Origin: Strongyloides papillosus
Lineage: Eukaryota > Nematoda > Chromadorea > Rhabditida > Strongyloididae
Assembly: GCA_005656395.1 (NCBI GenBank)
Contig: SRSI01000052.1
Span: 496,001 to 560,000, forward strand
Direction of reading: 5' to 3'
DNA length: 64,000 nt
Part shown: piece by piece, positions 10,827-21,781 of the stretch
How positions within the stretch are numbered: position 1 is the first letter of the stretch
Layout of the letters: every line of letters begins with the position of its first letter
Program-made: the position numbers and the translations under genes
The notes under the pieces: model-generated
Database searches by the model: none
What the model was told of the DNA's origin: nothing
What the model saw: the letters and a program-made list of their open reading frames with translations, nothing else

Positions 10827-11159
10827 TTATTTTGCAGAAACTGGGATTGTTAAATTTCCTGTTCCAGTAGCACCTCCTGCAAAAGCATCTTCTGGTTTAG
10901 CGCACTCTGGTGGAACTTCAGCGAAGTGGACAACGATTTTGTCTTCTTTTGGAGCACCTGCAAGTCTGGTAATTTCAACATCAGCGGATGCACCTGGATC
11001 AACGAAACCGAAGACTGGCTTAAGGCGAAGTTCATTGTTATTGGAAGATTTGATTTTGAAAGCTACACGGTTAGCACCTGGATTTGCGAGTTTGTGAACT
11101 GATTTTCCTCCTGCGGCTGGAATTTCAGCAGCAGCTGGTTCTGCGGTCAATGAAGCCAT
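10827..11159 (-). CDS. MSP-domain sperm-specific small protein (SSP-like)
   Basis: Intronless 110-aa protein made of a single MSP domain. It begins MASLTAEPAAAEIPAAGGKS, then KLANPGANRVAFKIKSSNNN, then RLKPVFGFVDPGASADVEIT and TRLAGAPKEDKIVVHFAEVP. These match nematode sperm-specific class P (SSP) proteins, the small relatives of major sperm protein, expected to be abundant in sperm cytoplasm. The C-terminal part is Ala/Gly rich and may be more variable. The gene is markedly more GC-rich than its surroundings, consistent with codon selection for high expression. A TATAAAAATATA stretch lies about 10 bases upstream of the ATG. Confidence 0.9.
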   Translation of the reverse strand: MASLTAEPAAAEIPAAGGKSVHKLANPGANRVAFKIKSSNNNELRLKPVFGFVDPGASADVEITRLAGAPKEDKIVVHFAEVPPECAKPEDAFAGGATGTGNLTIPVSAK

Positions 11160-11997
11160 CTTTATATATTTTTATAATAGACTAACTGTGTCTAAAAAAA
11201 TACATTTTACTTTTTTATTATTTTATTTATAAATTTTTTGATTATAAAAATTTGTTTTGTATATTCTTTAAATTCATTTTTTTTCTCTTTGTAATTTTTA
11301 TATGAATTATTTTAATAAACAAATTATATACAAATTTGTCATTCTTTATTAGTCAAAATGTATCCTTCTTTCACTAAAATAATGATAATAAAACTATTCT
11401 AACAAGAATGAAGATGTTCATTAAACAAGTAGTTTTTTACGAAATGTATCATAATCGATTGTATGACCATATAAATCAATTGCCATTAACTATAAAAGTT
11501 TTGAAAAATATGAAATTAGTTGTAATGATTAAATGATCTTTGTAATTGGAAATATAATGACCCTACTAAAATTCCTATCACCCCTTCATCTATCCCACAA
11601 TATTTATTTTTTACTAGTTTTTACATAGAAATAAAAAATGAAAAAACCAAACAAATCGCAAAACATTAAATGTATATTCTTTTCAAGAGAAAAATAGGAA
11701 GTCTGCTTCCAACAAAGCATTTTTTCTTTATAATACGTAAATATATGTATAAATTATTCATTTTATTTAATTAAATGTATATACTTTTAAAATAATTGAT
11801 TTCGTAATAGTTCTTCTTATTTTTAATTATCATTAATATTCATCTATATCAAAAATCCACATTAAAGTGATTGGAAATGGGCGGTGGCGTCCTCTTCTTT
11901 TTATCTCTTTATATATTAATACCCTATAAAACCTTGTTTTCTTTTTCTTTTTTCATTTTGTAGTAATTCTTTATTTTGTATCTTTCATTTTCAGGTG
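11160..11997. promoter_or_regulatory. Divergent promoter region between the sperm protein and glucosidase II
   Basis: 840 nt of AT-rich DNA between two divergent genes. It contains one conspicuous GC-rich block at 11868-11895: an ATTGG (inverted CCAAT box), nine bases, then GTGGC (GATTGGAAATGGGCGGTGGC). The same two half-sites occur in ER-stress elements, although here their order differs from the canonical element. TTTTCAG ending at 11994 is a probable spliced-leader acceptor, three bases before the glucosidase start. Confidence 0.35.
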
Positions 11998-14661
11998 ATG
12001 ATGTGGCAGTCGTTATTTCTTCTGATATCACTGGCATTTTTAAAGATATTATGTGTTGATAGAAATAATTTCAAAATTTGCGAACAATCTGGATTTTGCA
12101 AACGTCATCGTGCTTTCGAATCATCTCCAGATTATTCTGTTGATCCCTCAACTCTTTCCATAACTCCAACTTATCTTGAGGTTGTTGTTGCTTCAAAACA
12201 AAATAGATTAAAAGTTAAAGTTGTTGGTTTAAAAGATTCTAAAGTGCGTATTGTTATTGATGAAGAAAATGGGTTGCGTAAACGTTTTTCACCAACAATT
12301 GCATTAAATGGAGAGCCAGAAGAAGTTAATCTTAAAGGTTTGAAAAAAGAGAATTCTTTTGTACAAGTCGATATTACTAAAGATATCTCTCTTCAATTGC
12401 ATTACAAACCATTTAAACTTGAAATAAAGAAGAAAGATAATGTTCTTGTTTCTATTAACTCTAAAAATCTTTTGAAATATGAGCATTTCCGTGAAAAGGT
12501 AAATGATGGAAAAGATGATGGTGAAGGTTTTTGGGAGGAAGAATTCAAAGGACATCGTGACACTAAACCATATGGTAGCAGCAGTGTTGGTGTAGATATT
12601 AATTTCCATGGCTTTAAATATCTATATGGATTACCTGAGCATACGGATAATTTAGTTTTACAAAATACCAAGTCCGGTGAACCTTATAGATTATACAATT
12701 TAGACGTTTTTGAATATGAACTTAACAGTAGAATGGCTTTGTATGGTGCTGTACCATATGTTATGGCTCATGGAAAAGATCATTCTGTGTCTGTACTTTG
12801 GTTGAATGCGGCTGAAACATGGATTGATATTGAAAATGACTACCGTGGATTGATAAGTTCTCGCTTTATGTCAGAGTCTGGTCTTATTGACATTTTTATT
12901 ATGTTAGGACCAACACCAAATGATTTATATAGGCAATATTCTTCATTAACAGGAACTTATCCATTGCCACCATTGTTTTCCATTGCTTATCATCAATGTC
13001 GTTGGAATTATAATGATGAAGATGATGTTAAACAAGTAAATGCTGGTTTTGATAAATATGATATACCGGTCGATGTTTTGTGGCTTGATATTGAGCATAC
13101 AGATGAAAAGAAATATTTCACTTGGGATAATAGTAAATTTCCAAACCCTCTAGAAATGGTTAAAGATTTAACCAACAAAGGTCGTAAACTTGTTAATATT
13201 GTTGATCCACATATCAAAAAGGATGATAATTATTATGTATATAATGAAGCTGAAACAAATGGATATTTTGTAAAAAATGTTAATGGAGAAGGAAGTTACC
13301 AAGGACATTGTTGGCCAGGTGCCTCTATGTATCCTGATTTCTTAAATCCTAATGTTAGAAAATGGTGGAGTGATTTATATTCCTTTGATCGTTATAAATT
13401 ATCAAATAATGATATAATGATATGGAATGACATGAACGAACCTTCAGTTTTTAATGGACCTGAAATTACAATGCCAAAAGACATAAAACACTTTGATGAA
13501 TTTGAACACCGTGATATTCATAATATTTATGGATTACTTCATCATTCATCTTCTTATCAGGGTATAATTGATCGTTCCAATGGTAAATATCGTCCATTCC
13601 TTCTTACACGTTCCTTCTTTGCTGGATCACAAAGATCTGCTGCTGTATGGACTGGTGATAATGCAGCTGAATGGGGTCATCTTAAAGCATCAATTCCAAT
13701 GCTCCTCTCTCTTTCCATTTCTGGTATTCCCCACGTTGGTGCTGATGTCGGAGGATTCTTTAAAAATGTTGATGATGAATTATTAATTCGTTTCTACCAA
13801 ATGGGAGCCTTTTCACCTTTCTTTAGGGCACACGCTCATATAGACACAAAACGTAGAGAACCATGGTTATTCAAAGATGAAACTAGAGATGCTATTCGTT
13901 CAGCCATCATACAAAGGTACTTCTTCTTACCTTATTGGTATACCCTCTTTTATGAACATGGATTAGACGGAAAACCAATTATGCGTCCACTGTTTTCTGA
14001 ATTTCCAACTGATGAACAAAGTTATGATGAAGAAAGAGAATTTATGGTTGGTAATGCTTTACTTGTTCGCCCAGTAACAGAACCTGGTGTTAATCAAGTC
14101 TCTCTTTACCTTCCCGGAAGAAGTCAAATTTGGTATGAATGGGATACTAATAAAATCCGACCAGGTCCTGGTGCTGTTTACACAGAAACTCCAATTGATA
14201 GAATTCCTATTTTCCAAAGAGGTGGTACAATTATTCCAGTTAGAAATCGTCTTAGAAGATCATCTAAACTTATGCATGATGATCCAATTACACTATACAT
14301 TGCAAATGATTTTGCTAATACTTTTGCTAATGGAACAATTTATCTCGACGATGGTGAAACATATGACTACAAAAAAGGAAATTATTTATATTGGCAATTC
14401 ATTTATAAGAAAAAATCTGATCATCTTTTCACTATCACTTCAAAATCATTAGATCCTAAAGGAACTTTTGATCCTGATGTTTATATTGAAAAAATAGTTA
14501 TTCGTGGAGTTAGATATTATCCAACTTCTGTTCATATTTATTTGGATGATTTTTCACCGGAAGATCTTGAGTTTGAACATATACGTGAAGAAAGTTTGGT
14601 TGTTATTAAAAAACCTGGTTGTTTTGTATCAAGAGAATTCAAAATTGATATTCACACGTAA
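11998..14661 (+). CDS. GANAB: Glucosidase II alpha subunit (glycoside hydrolase family 31, ER)
   Basis: Intronless 887-aa protein that trims glucose from N-glycans in the ER (calnexin cycle), working with a beta subunit not in this window. The start is the ATG at 11998, three bases after TTTTCAG. A signal peptide (SLFLLISLAFLKILC) is followed by VDRNNFKICEQSGFCKRHRA, the conserved mature N-terminus of the family. The GH31 catalytic region has WLDIEHTDEKKYFTWD, then WNDMNEPSVFNGPEI with the nucleophile Asp478, then WTGDNAAEW with the acid/base Asp554, and GADVGGFFKN. The C-terminal beta domains include FQRGGTIIPVRNRLRRSS. Length and order match glucosidase II rather than lysosomal alpha-glucosidase. 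Confidence 0.96.
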   Translation: MMWQSLFLLISLAFLKILCVDRNNFKICEQSGFCKRHRAFESSPDYSVDPSTLSITPTYLEVVVASKQNRLKVKVVGLKDSKVRIVIDEENGLRKRFSPTIALNGEPEEVNLKGLKKENSFVQVDITKDISLQLHYKPFKLEIKKKDNVLVSINSKNLLKYEHFREKVNDGKDDGEGFWEEEFKGHRDTKPYGSSSVGVDINFHGFKYLYGLPEHTDNLVLQNTKSGEPYRLYNLDVFEYELNSRMALYGAVPYVMAHGKDHSVSVLWLNAAETWIDIENDYRGLISSRFMSESGLIDIFIMLGPTPNDLYRQYSSLTGTYPLPPLFSIAYHQCRWNYNDEDDVKQVNAGFDKYDIPVDVLWLDIEHTDEKKYFTWDNSKFPNPLEMVKDLTNKGRKLVNIVDPHIKKDDNYYVYNEAETNGYFVKNVNGEGSYQGHCWPGASMYPDFLNPNVRKWWSDLYSFDRYKLSNNDIMIWNDMNEPSVFNGPEITMPKDIKHFDEFEHRDIHNIYGLLHHSSSYQGIIDRSNGKYRPFLLTRSFFAGSQRSAAVWTGDNAAEWGHLKASIPMLLSLSISGIPHVGADVGGFFKNVDDELLIRFYQMGAFSPFFRAHAHIDTKRREPWLFKDETRDAIRSAIIQRYFFLPYWYTLFYEHGLDGKPIMRPLFSEFPTDEQSYDEEREFMVGNALLVRPVTEPGVNQVSLYLPGRSQIWYEWDTNKIRPGPGAVYTETPIDRIPIFQRGGTIIPVRNRLRRSSKLMHDDPITLYIANDFANTFANGTIYLDDGETYDYKKGNYLYWQFIYKKKSDHLFTITSKSLDPKGTFDPDVYIEKIVIRGVRYYPTSVHIYLDDFSPEDLEFEHIREESLVVIKKPGCFVSREFKIDIHT

Positions 14662-15335
14662 AAATAATGTTTTATATTATTCATTGATTTGTTTATTTGC
14701 TTTTCCTATACCAAATAATTATTTAACTGTTAATAAAAAAAGTGTTAAGAAAGCAAATATATAAATTTATGGTTACATTTTTTTTACTTAAATTATACGA
14801 TCTTTTTGTTAACATTCCGATTTTTTTATATGGGCTAAGGAAGAAATATGATAAAAATTAAATAAATTTGACAGTAATCTTCAAACTAAATCTTATGCGA
14901 AAGTAAAATTTTGAAGATAGTATGTTTTTGCCACATATTTATTATATTTCTTTTAATAATAAATTATCATTTTAAAAATGCTCACGTTTTGACTATGTAT
15001 TTCAACATTAATTAAAAAACCTAAATATTTTAAATAACTACTAATTTGTAGTTGATGTGTTTATAATAATAGGGTAGATTTTAATTTAAAATTTCAATGA
15101 TTTATTCTAGTGTTTTAAAAAATACAAACATTGAAGTAATTATTATTTTCAATTTTTGTTTTCGAATTAAAACTTGATCATTCTTAAAAATTTAAATAAG
15201 AATAATGTAGTAAATGAATATTACAAATATACAATAAAAACATTTTTTATATGTAAATATCCTAGTGACTGTCAAAAATACAAATTTTTGTTGAATAAAT
15301 TACAAGGAAATTTAAGCATTTTTGGATAATTTTTA
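14662..15335. other. Intergenic region, glucosidase II to SLC6
   Basis: AT-rich 670-nt spacer with no open frame of note and no recognised motif. Confidence 0.5.
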
Positions 15336-17588
15336 ATGTCATTGAACACGTCACAAAGGAACGAAAAGGAATCGTTGTCGGCAACAGTTAATACATTACA
15401 TTCTATCCTTCCTGAAATAAAATCTTTGAAGAATGTTAAGAGCTTGCGCCAAAATTTTAATTCAAATAAAAGTTACAAAGGGAGGAAAATAAAATCTGAT
15501 GGATTTTATCCAAAATATTGCGATAATGAAATATTTCCAAAAAAATCAGATAATTATATAGAAGGAAGTTTAAAAGGAATCAAAGATTCCGTGAATGAAG
15601 AGCTTTTTACTAATAATGTTCAATCATTTCAAAAATTAAAAGAAAATTTTGTCAATCAAAATACAATGGATGATTCGGTTTATAATATTATATTTACGAG
15701 AAACTTCTTTAAACTAGCATCTTCTGTCGGGATAATGCTAGGATTGGGTAATATTTGGAGATTTCCAATGGTAGTTTATGAAAATGGAGGTGGAACATTT
15801 ATTATTATTTATCTTATATTATGTGTAATAATTGGTTTTCCTGCAGCTTACATGGAAGGACTTCTTGTACAATTCTCGAAATCAACTCCATCATTTTCAT
15901 TTAGTAAAATTGTTCCAATCATGAAAGGACTAGGGATGACTGGTGTGATGATTAATATGCTTACAACAACAATATATGGAGTAATTCTATCATGGATAAC
16001 AATTTATTGTGGTATTTCATTAATCTCTAAACACCGTCTTATATTTTCGTGTAAAAATAGTTATAATACACGAAATTGTTTTTCATTATATGATAATAAA
16101 GATTGCCTCAACAATCATCGTCCAGAGGGAAAAAAATCGTTCAAATACAATGATACATATTTTCTTCCAGATGGTTATCAAGGAGGAACATGTATCTTTT
16201 CCGATATTGATGATCAAATTACGGACATAGTGAGACTTCATTACAGTAATGGAAATTATCAAGCAGCGGGAAAAGAATTTTTTGAGAGATTTCTTCTTAA
16301 TAAAACAGATGATTTAAATAATGTTGGAGAATTAAATGGAACATTAGTAACAACATTAGCATTAATTCTAGCATTTACTTCCTACATTATTGTACTGAAC
16401 AGTAATAAATACAAGTATTTTAGCAATGCTATTTCTGTTGCTTCATCCTTTGCAGTATTTATATTTATGACACAAACACTTACAATGAATGGATCACAAA
16501 GTGCTTTAATGCAGTATTTTTTTAATTTTGATTATAAATTTTTTTTATCACCAAAGACATGGGTTAATGCTGCTGCACAACTTTGTTATTCTATAAGTAT
16601 TGCTGAAGGATCATATATTATTAACTTATCCTTGAAAAATAAAAAGAAAAATAATATATTTAAGGAAACAATTGTTATCTTATTATGTGATATTGCAATG
16701 TCTTTAATATGTACTATAGCAGTTTTTTCTGTAATGGGACATTTAGCCTATAAATACAAACTCACAAGCATCAAAGACCTAGCTGATTATGGAGCTATGC
16801 TTTTATTTGTTGCCATTCCAGAAGGAATATCAGAAAATTTTGCAGGGAATGTCTATATGCTTATCTTCTTTGCTTTTACGTTTGTCCTCGTTCAATCATC
16901 CTTAGCTTACTACATTGAGTCAATTGTTTGTTGCATTATGAATCAATTTAATATGAATAAATCTAGGAGATCTCTAGTTGTTGAGTTGACTGCTGTTGTT
17001 TTGTTTATACTTTCATTACCAATGACATTTGGAAATGGAATATATTGGGTAGTAGCTTTTGACGATGCTATAACTACATCATTACCAATACTAGCATTGA
17101 TTGAAATAGGAACAATATCATATATTTATGGAATTGACAGGTGGATGCTTGACATCAAAACAATTCTTAAAAGTGATGGAACAAACCATTCTAGAATTTA
17201 TGGGTCTTCGGGAGCAATGATTCGCTATCTGTGGAAGTACATAACCCCATTATCGTTATTATTTATTTGTTTAGCAACAATCTACAAGATATTTAATCAA
17301 CCATTTATGCTTGGAAAATATGAAATGCCCAATTATGCAAAAATTGTTGGTTGGATAGTGGGATTTGCACCGTTTTCTTGTGTTCTTGGATTTGCTTCAG
17401 CTATACTTTTAAAATCTATAATTGATAAGAAAACAATTCCAATATTAGTCAAGGTTAAACCAGATTGGCCTACTTACAGTCAAGATTATCAGTCAAAAAC
17501 GAAACGACAAATTAATGTTCAAAGAAAACATTCAGACGAAAAGGAAAAAGGAAAACAAATTTATAAAAAAATATATAATAATGTATAA
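15336..17588 (+). CDS. SLC6 family sodium-coupled neurotransmitter/amino-acid transporter
   Basis: Intronless 750-aa membrane protein with an unusually long (about 120 aa) basic cytoplasmic N-terminus before TM1. TM1 carries the family signature SSVGIMLGLGNIWRFPMVVY, followed by ENGGGTFIIIYLILCVIIGF. The large extracellular loop 2 has cysteines and NDTY/NKTD-type glycosylation sequons. Twelve hydrophobic segments can be traced, and the tail is basic (KRQINVQRKHSDEKEKGK). This is the SNF family of nematodes; the substrate cannot be inferred. A multi-TM transporter with no intron is unusual beside neighbours that are mostly spliced. Confidence 0.92.
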   Translation: MSLNTSQRNEKESLSATVNTLHSILPEIKSLKNVKSLRQNFNSNKSYKGRKIKSDGFYPKYCDNEIFPKKSDNYIEGSLKGIKDSVNEELFTNNVQSFQKLKENFVNQNTMDDSVYNIIFTRNFFKLASSVGIMLGLGNIWRFPMVVYENGGGTFIIIYLILCVIIGFPAAYMEGLLVQFSKSTPSFSFSKIVPIMKGLGMTGVMINMLTTTIYGVILSWITIYCGISLISKHRLIFSCKNSYNTRNCFSLYDNKDCLNNHRPEGKKSFKYNDTYFLPDGYQGGTCIFSDIDDQITDIVRLHYSNGNYQAAGKEFFERFLLNKTDDLNNVGELNGTLVTTLALILAFTSYIIVLNSNKYKYFSNAISVASSFAVFIFMTQTLTMNGSQSALMQYFFNFDYKFFLSPKTWVNAAAQLCYSISIAEGSYIINLSLKNKKKNNIFKETIVILLCDIAMSLICTIAVFSVMGHLAYKYKLTSIKDLADYGAMLLFVAIPEGISENFAGNVYMLIFFAFTFVLVQSSLAYYIESIVCCIMNQFNMNKSRRSLVVELTAVVLFILSLPMTFGNGIYWVVAFDDAITTSLPILALIEIGTISYIYGIDRWMLDIKTILKSDGTNHSRIYGSSGAMIRYLWKYITPLSLLFICLATIYKIFNQPFMLGKYEMPNYAKIVGWIVGFAPFSCVLGFASAILLKSIIDKKTIPILVKVKPDWPTYSQDYQSKTKRQINVQRKHSDEKEKGKQIYKKIYNNV

Positions 17589-17915
17589 TTTTAAAATAGT
17601 ATTAACATTTAATAATTTCTATCTTTTATAAAATCACAAAATAAACTTTATACTTAATCTTCTAGTTAATGTTAATAGGGAACAAATTGATAAGTACATT
17701 TATTAGAAAAATTAAATTATAAAATATTTCTACCCTAAAAAGTTAAATCATAATCGCAAAATGGGAATATCCGTGTTGATAATTATCATATTTAGTAAAC
17801 ACTGAGTTAAAATAAAAAAAATAAAATTTCTCATAACGACAGTTAAATTGGCGTAAAGTAAAAATTGGTAAAGCATATATTCATTAGTTTTTTATTCCAC
17901 CGTTATTCTAAATAA
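17589..17915. other. Short intergenic spacer, SLC6 to APC4
   Basis: AT-rich 327-nt spacer on the plus-strand side of the APC4 start; nothing recognised. Confidence 0.5.
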
Positions 17916-20499
17916 ATGGATCAAGAAATTGTTGATACTGAGTCATCTGGTGTTGTATGCAGAAGCACACCATTTATAGAAGATTCAAAATCGTATAAGT
18001 CTTCTTTTCCTGTAAGTTGAATATATTATAAAGATTTGGTAATTCAAAATTCTTTAGGTTTATATGGCAAAATGGAATCCAGTTCATGATAGTTTAGTTA
18101 TAGCTTCAAAAAAAGGTGACTTATGTCTAAGAAGAGGAGGTTATAAAAAATCTTGGAAAGTTAATATCGAAAGAATACGTGGTATATATTATGAAGAGTT
18201 AGGAAGTCTTCAGAAAGAGTTTGACATGGGGACAACACTAGAATGTATAGAATGGTCACCAAATGGTTTGTACTTAGCTGTTGCCATGACAAATGGTTAT
18301 CTTCATATTCTTGATTATGAAACTGGACAAGTAAGGTATTCCCAAAAATTTAATTTTACAATAACAAGAATGAAATGGCAATGGTACATAGAGTACGATG
18401 CAGTAAAAAAATTTAGTCAAACTTTTTATGAGTCTTCACAGATTAATGTTAGATTTCCAAACTTTTATGAAGAAGAAGAATCAAATAGAGAAAGATTTTC
18501 TGGTGTCATGGCTACAAAAGAATTTTGTACGGAGAGTGTTCCAAAAGACTTATTTGGTACTATACTTTTTATTGTAACCGATAAAGATTTGTTGATACAT
18601 GCTCTATCATGTGGAATTTTTCCAGTAGCTAAATTTGAAGCACCATTTGAACAATTTGGTAATTTCGATTCAACTAGCGCTGTAGTAAATGATATAAACT
18701 TTGATATGTCGTCGAGAATGTTATTTGTTTCATACAGTGGAATGGCGATGGCTTATCCTTCATATCCATCTGAAATTGGTGTTCCTGAACCAGAGTCATC
18801 CGAACAAAGTATGGGAACGAACACACATGTAGTTGAATTTAAAATAGATTTTGGTTCTATAAATTCAACGGTAAATATCTTTTTATTGGCTTGCAGATGG
18901 GCTCATTTATATTTTTCAGCAATTTACATAAGAAGTGTCTTTGATTATGCTATATCAGATTGGAGAGAACAAATATCAACAATATCGAATATGTTTAAAG
19001 CTTCTGCAGACGATAATAATCAAGTGAAGAATTTAAGTAAAGAATTGGCAAAATTAATAATGTTTGGTGCATCATCGCCAAAAGCAATGTATCATTTTAG
19101 ATTTAAAATAAGACCTGAAGGTGTACGCTCAATATATGATATAATATACACAAAATTCACCGCTTTAGCAAAATTAATAAATGGTCCTTTAAAAATTGGT
19201 TTATTAATGGTGAATGATGCTCACACAAGATTAAGTGAAGAAACAAAATCACTTGGGCATAACTTTTTATGTGAAAGAACAAACCAATTATTCAAATGTC
19301 ATGAAGATTCTGTAAATATACAAGCGCTTTTACGGATAGTTGATGATTTTCAGAGGGATTTTGAAGGAGAACGTGGAAGTATGTTACAATTAGTAAGATT
19401 TATGTATAGCTGCCAACCTGTAACTTCTAATTTCGTTGTTAATAAGAAGAAAAAAGTTGAAAATACAAGAATTTTGTCTACCAATTATCCTCTTGATTAC
19501 AATGGTATGGTTGATTATTTGGTTACTGATAGAATTCAACCACAACATCCAGAATCAGCATTTAAAAAATTGTTAATCGATTGTGGTTTGCCACAGTATT
19601 TGGATGGTGATGGAATAGATGAATTTATTGACACATGTTTTCTTCAAAATTATAAGCAGGCAAAAATGAATGAATATATAACACTAGAAAAGAAGAATGG
19701 AAATGGTAAATGTGACGAAGAATTAAAATTTGTGGATGAGATGTATTGTGAGATACATGGTATTGATAAGGAGCTTTATAGAGAGGCGTTAAAAAGAAAT
19801 GCAACAATTCCAGGTGGTATAAAAACAATCTTTAATATTCTTGATAAAAAGACAGAAGCTTATTTAAAGAATGGTATCGTTGAAGGGAAATACTGTAGAT
19901 TTTATAACATTGAAATTGCTCACCCAATTGAACACGATAAATTTTTAATTTTTCCTAATGGAAGGATGACGAAAGAATTTGACATTGATGGAAATGTTAC
20001 TAGATGTTCAATAGATGCACAAAGCACATATGTTTTACATTACTTAGTTTTTAGAAAAGCTCTTGGTACTGCTTCTTGGAATTCTCTTGATTCTGATGGT
20101 ACTGTGAAAGTTATAAGGCAAATTGGAACATCTGATAAAATTTCTAACGAGAAATCTTCAGATAAGGATAGTCAACTTACAGTTATAACAACAGGTTTAG
20201 AAGTGAGAGCAAAAAAGTCAGTTGTAGATTGTGGTATTAATGAAAATCGGAATATTGTTGGACTTATTAAATTGAATGAAAGTTCCAATCCAGACTTGAA
20301 TTATCCTTTTATAGTTGATCCAAATTTTGGTGAAGTATATATTGAAAACAACCTCGATGACTACTTTGTTGCTGATCAAATTTTGATTCATAAACATTTT
20401 AATATTGCTGGTACAATTTCTAGAGATAGCAATAAGATTATGTGCTTTAATATCTCTTCACAGAAAATTGAAAAAGTGTATAAACATTTTAATTTGTAG
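17916..20499 (+). CDS. Anaphase-promoting complex subunit 4 (APC4)
   Basis: Exons 17916-18011 and 18058-20499 with a 46-nt GTAAGT...TTTAG intron, 845 aa. The N-terminal half is a divergent WD40-like propeller (AKWNPVHDSLVIASKKGDLC, then LECIEWSPNGLYLAVAMTNG). It is followed by a long helical region typical of APC4 (QRDFEGERGSMLQLVRFMYS). C. elegans EMB-30 is the expected counterpart. The protein is a platform subunit of the APC/C ubiquitin ligase, which drives the metaphase-anaphase transition. Sequence divergence is high, so the call rests on domain order and the WD40 plus long-helix match. Without the 32-residue first exon the N-terminal propeller strand would be missing. Confidence 0.8.
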
Positions 20500-20911
20500 T
20501 TTTTAATTGTAAATATATTGTATAATGTTTTAACGTGTTAAACCAATTTATTCTTGTAAAAAAATTAATTATTCTACTTATACATAAAAGTACATTGTTA
20601 TGCAGAATATTTATTCATGTTTTAAGATTTACTAATTTTGTTACATACAAAGTCATTATACCATGATTCATATAATGTCTATCAAACTTTTTAAGAAAAT
20701 TAAAATTGGAGATTTACTTCTTTTTGTAAAATTTTATAAAGTTAACCATATCTGAGTAAACTCTTAATAATCACTTTTTTTACTATTGTTTGGTCTAATT
20801 AGTTAAAAGAAGTTAAACTTTTTAAATACATTTATTTTAATTCGAATATATAATGAATTAATTGAATAATAAAAAATTAGCACAATAAATAATATGATAT
20901 AGATTCTATGC
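20500..20911. other. Intergenic region between convergent genes
   Basis: AT-rich 412-nt stretch between the 3' ends of APC4 (+) and a membrane protein gene (-); no gene seen. Confidence 0.5.
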
Positions 20912-21642
20912 TTAAATTAATGATTCACTTTTTATTTTTCTAGTTCTATGTATAAAATGTCTAATCAAAAGATATATTCCTATTAATAAACCTCCTAATA
21001 GAAACGCAATAATACAAAAAAAATAAATACGTGATATTACAACAAAATCACTAGATAGTTTGGATACAAAAGCGACTCGTTTCACTTTTTTTTTCGTTTG
21101 ACACTCGTGAAAATGCTCTTCTTCTACAAAATCTATTACCTTTTTAATAGCCATCTGAATGTTATAGTAAAAATTTGGAGCAGATTGAATAATAAGGACT
21201 TTATATTTTTGGTCTCTTTTTGTTGCTGTTATTGCCCATGTATTATTTTCGTGTTGTATTTCCATATAATTATATAAATATTCAATTGTTTTGTTGTTTT
21301 TCTTAAGATATTTCATAGTGGAGCAACTCTCTTTACTGCTAGTAGTTTCATTTCGATATCTAAATTAGGTTCTACAATTCTTGTCAAAATAATTTTTCTA
21401 ACTTACGGATAAAAAATTATAGGAAGTGTGCATACGTTATTTTTAACAATTATAATATCATCGAAATTTGGGCAATAAGTTTCTCTTTCAACAACGACTT
21501 TAAAACTTGCCACAAAATTTTCTCTAATATAATGAAGAATTTCATTATCCCGATCCTGTTTCGTATGGAATACAGCAACATCAGCACCAAAAGAGAAGTA
21601 AAATGCTGAATATAGAACCAAAAAAATGGATAAAAAAAACAT
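20912..21642 (-). CDS. Small type I membrane protein, nematode-specific hypothetical
   Basis: Exons 21642-21407 and 21359-20912 with a 47-nt GTAAGT intron, 227 aa. A signal peptide (MFFLSIFLVLYSAFYFSFGA) is followed by a roughly 150-aa ectodomain with few cysteines and NxT/S sequons. One transmembrane helix (IYFFCIIAFLLGGLLIGIYL, about residues 190-212) and a short basic tail (RHFIHRTRKIKSESLI) follow. No domain recognised. It is divergently arranged with the pseudophosphatase gene; the two starts are only 139 nt apart, so they may share a promoter and be coexpressed. Confidence 0.7.
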
Positions 21643-21781
21643 TTTTACAATAAGGATAAATAAAAACGGTAAACCATTTAGAAGGAAAAAATTTGAATTT
21701 GAAAAAAATTAAATTTTACATAATATTAAAATTATCAGTTTATTTATAATAAGTTTTCTGTAATTTAAAAATGTATTTGGC

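Noticed and set aside
11998..14661. Shadow frames on both strands within the glucosidase II gene
   Set aside because: They overlap a full-length, highly conserved gene and have no motifs of their own.
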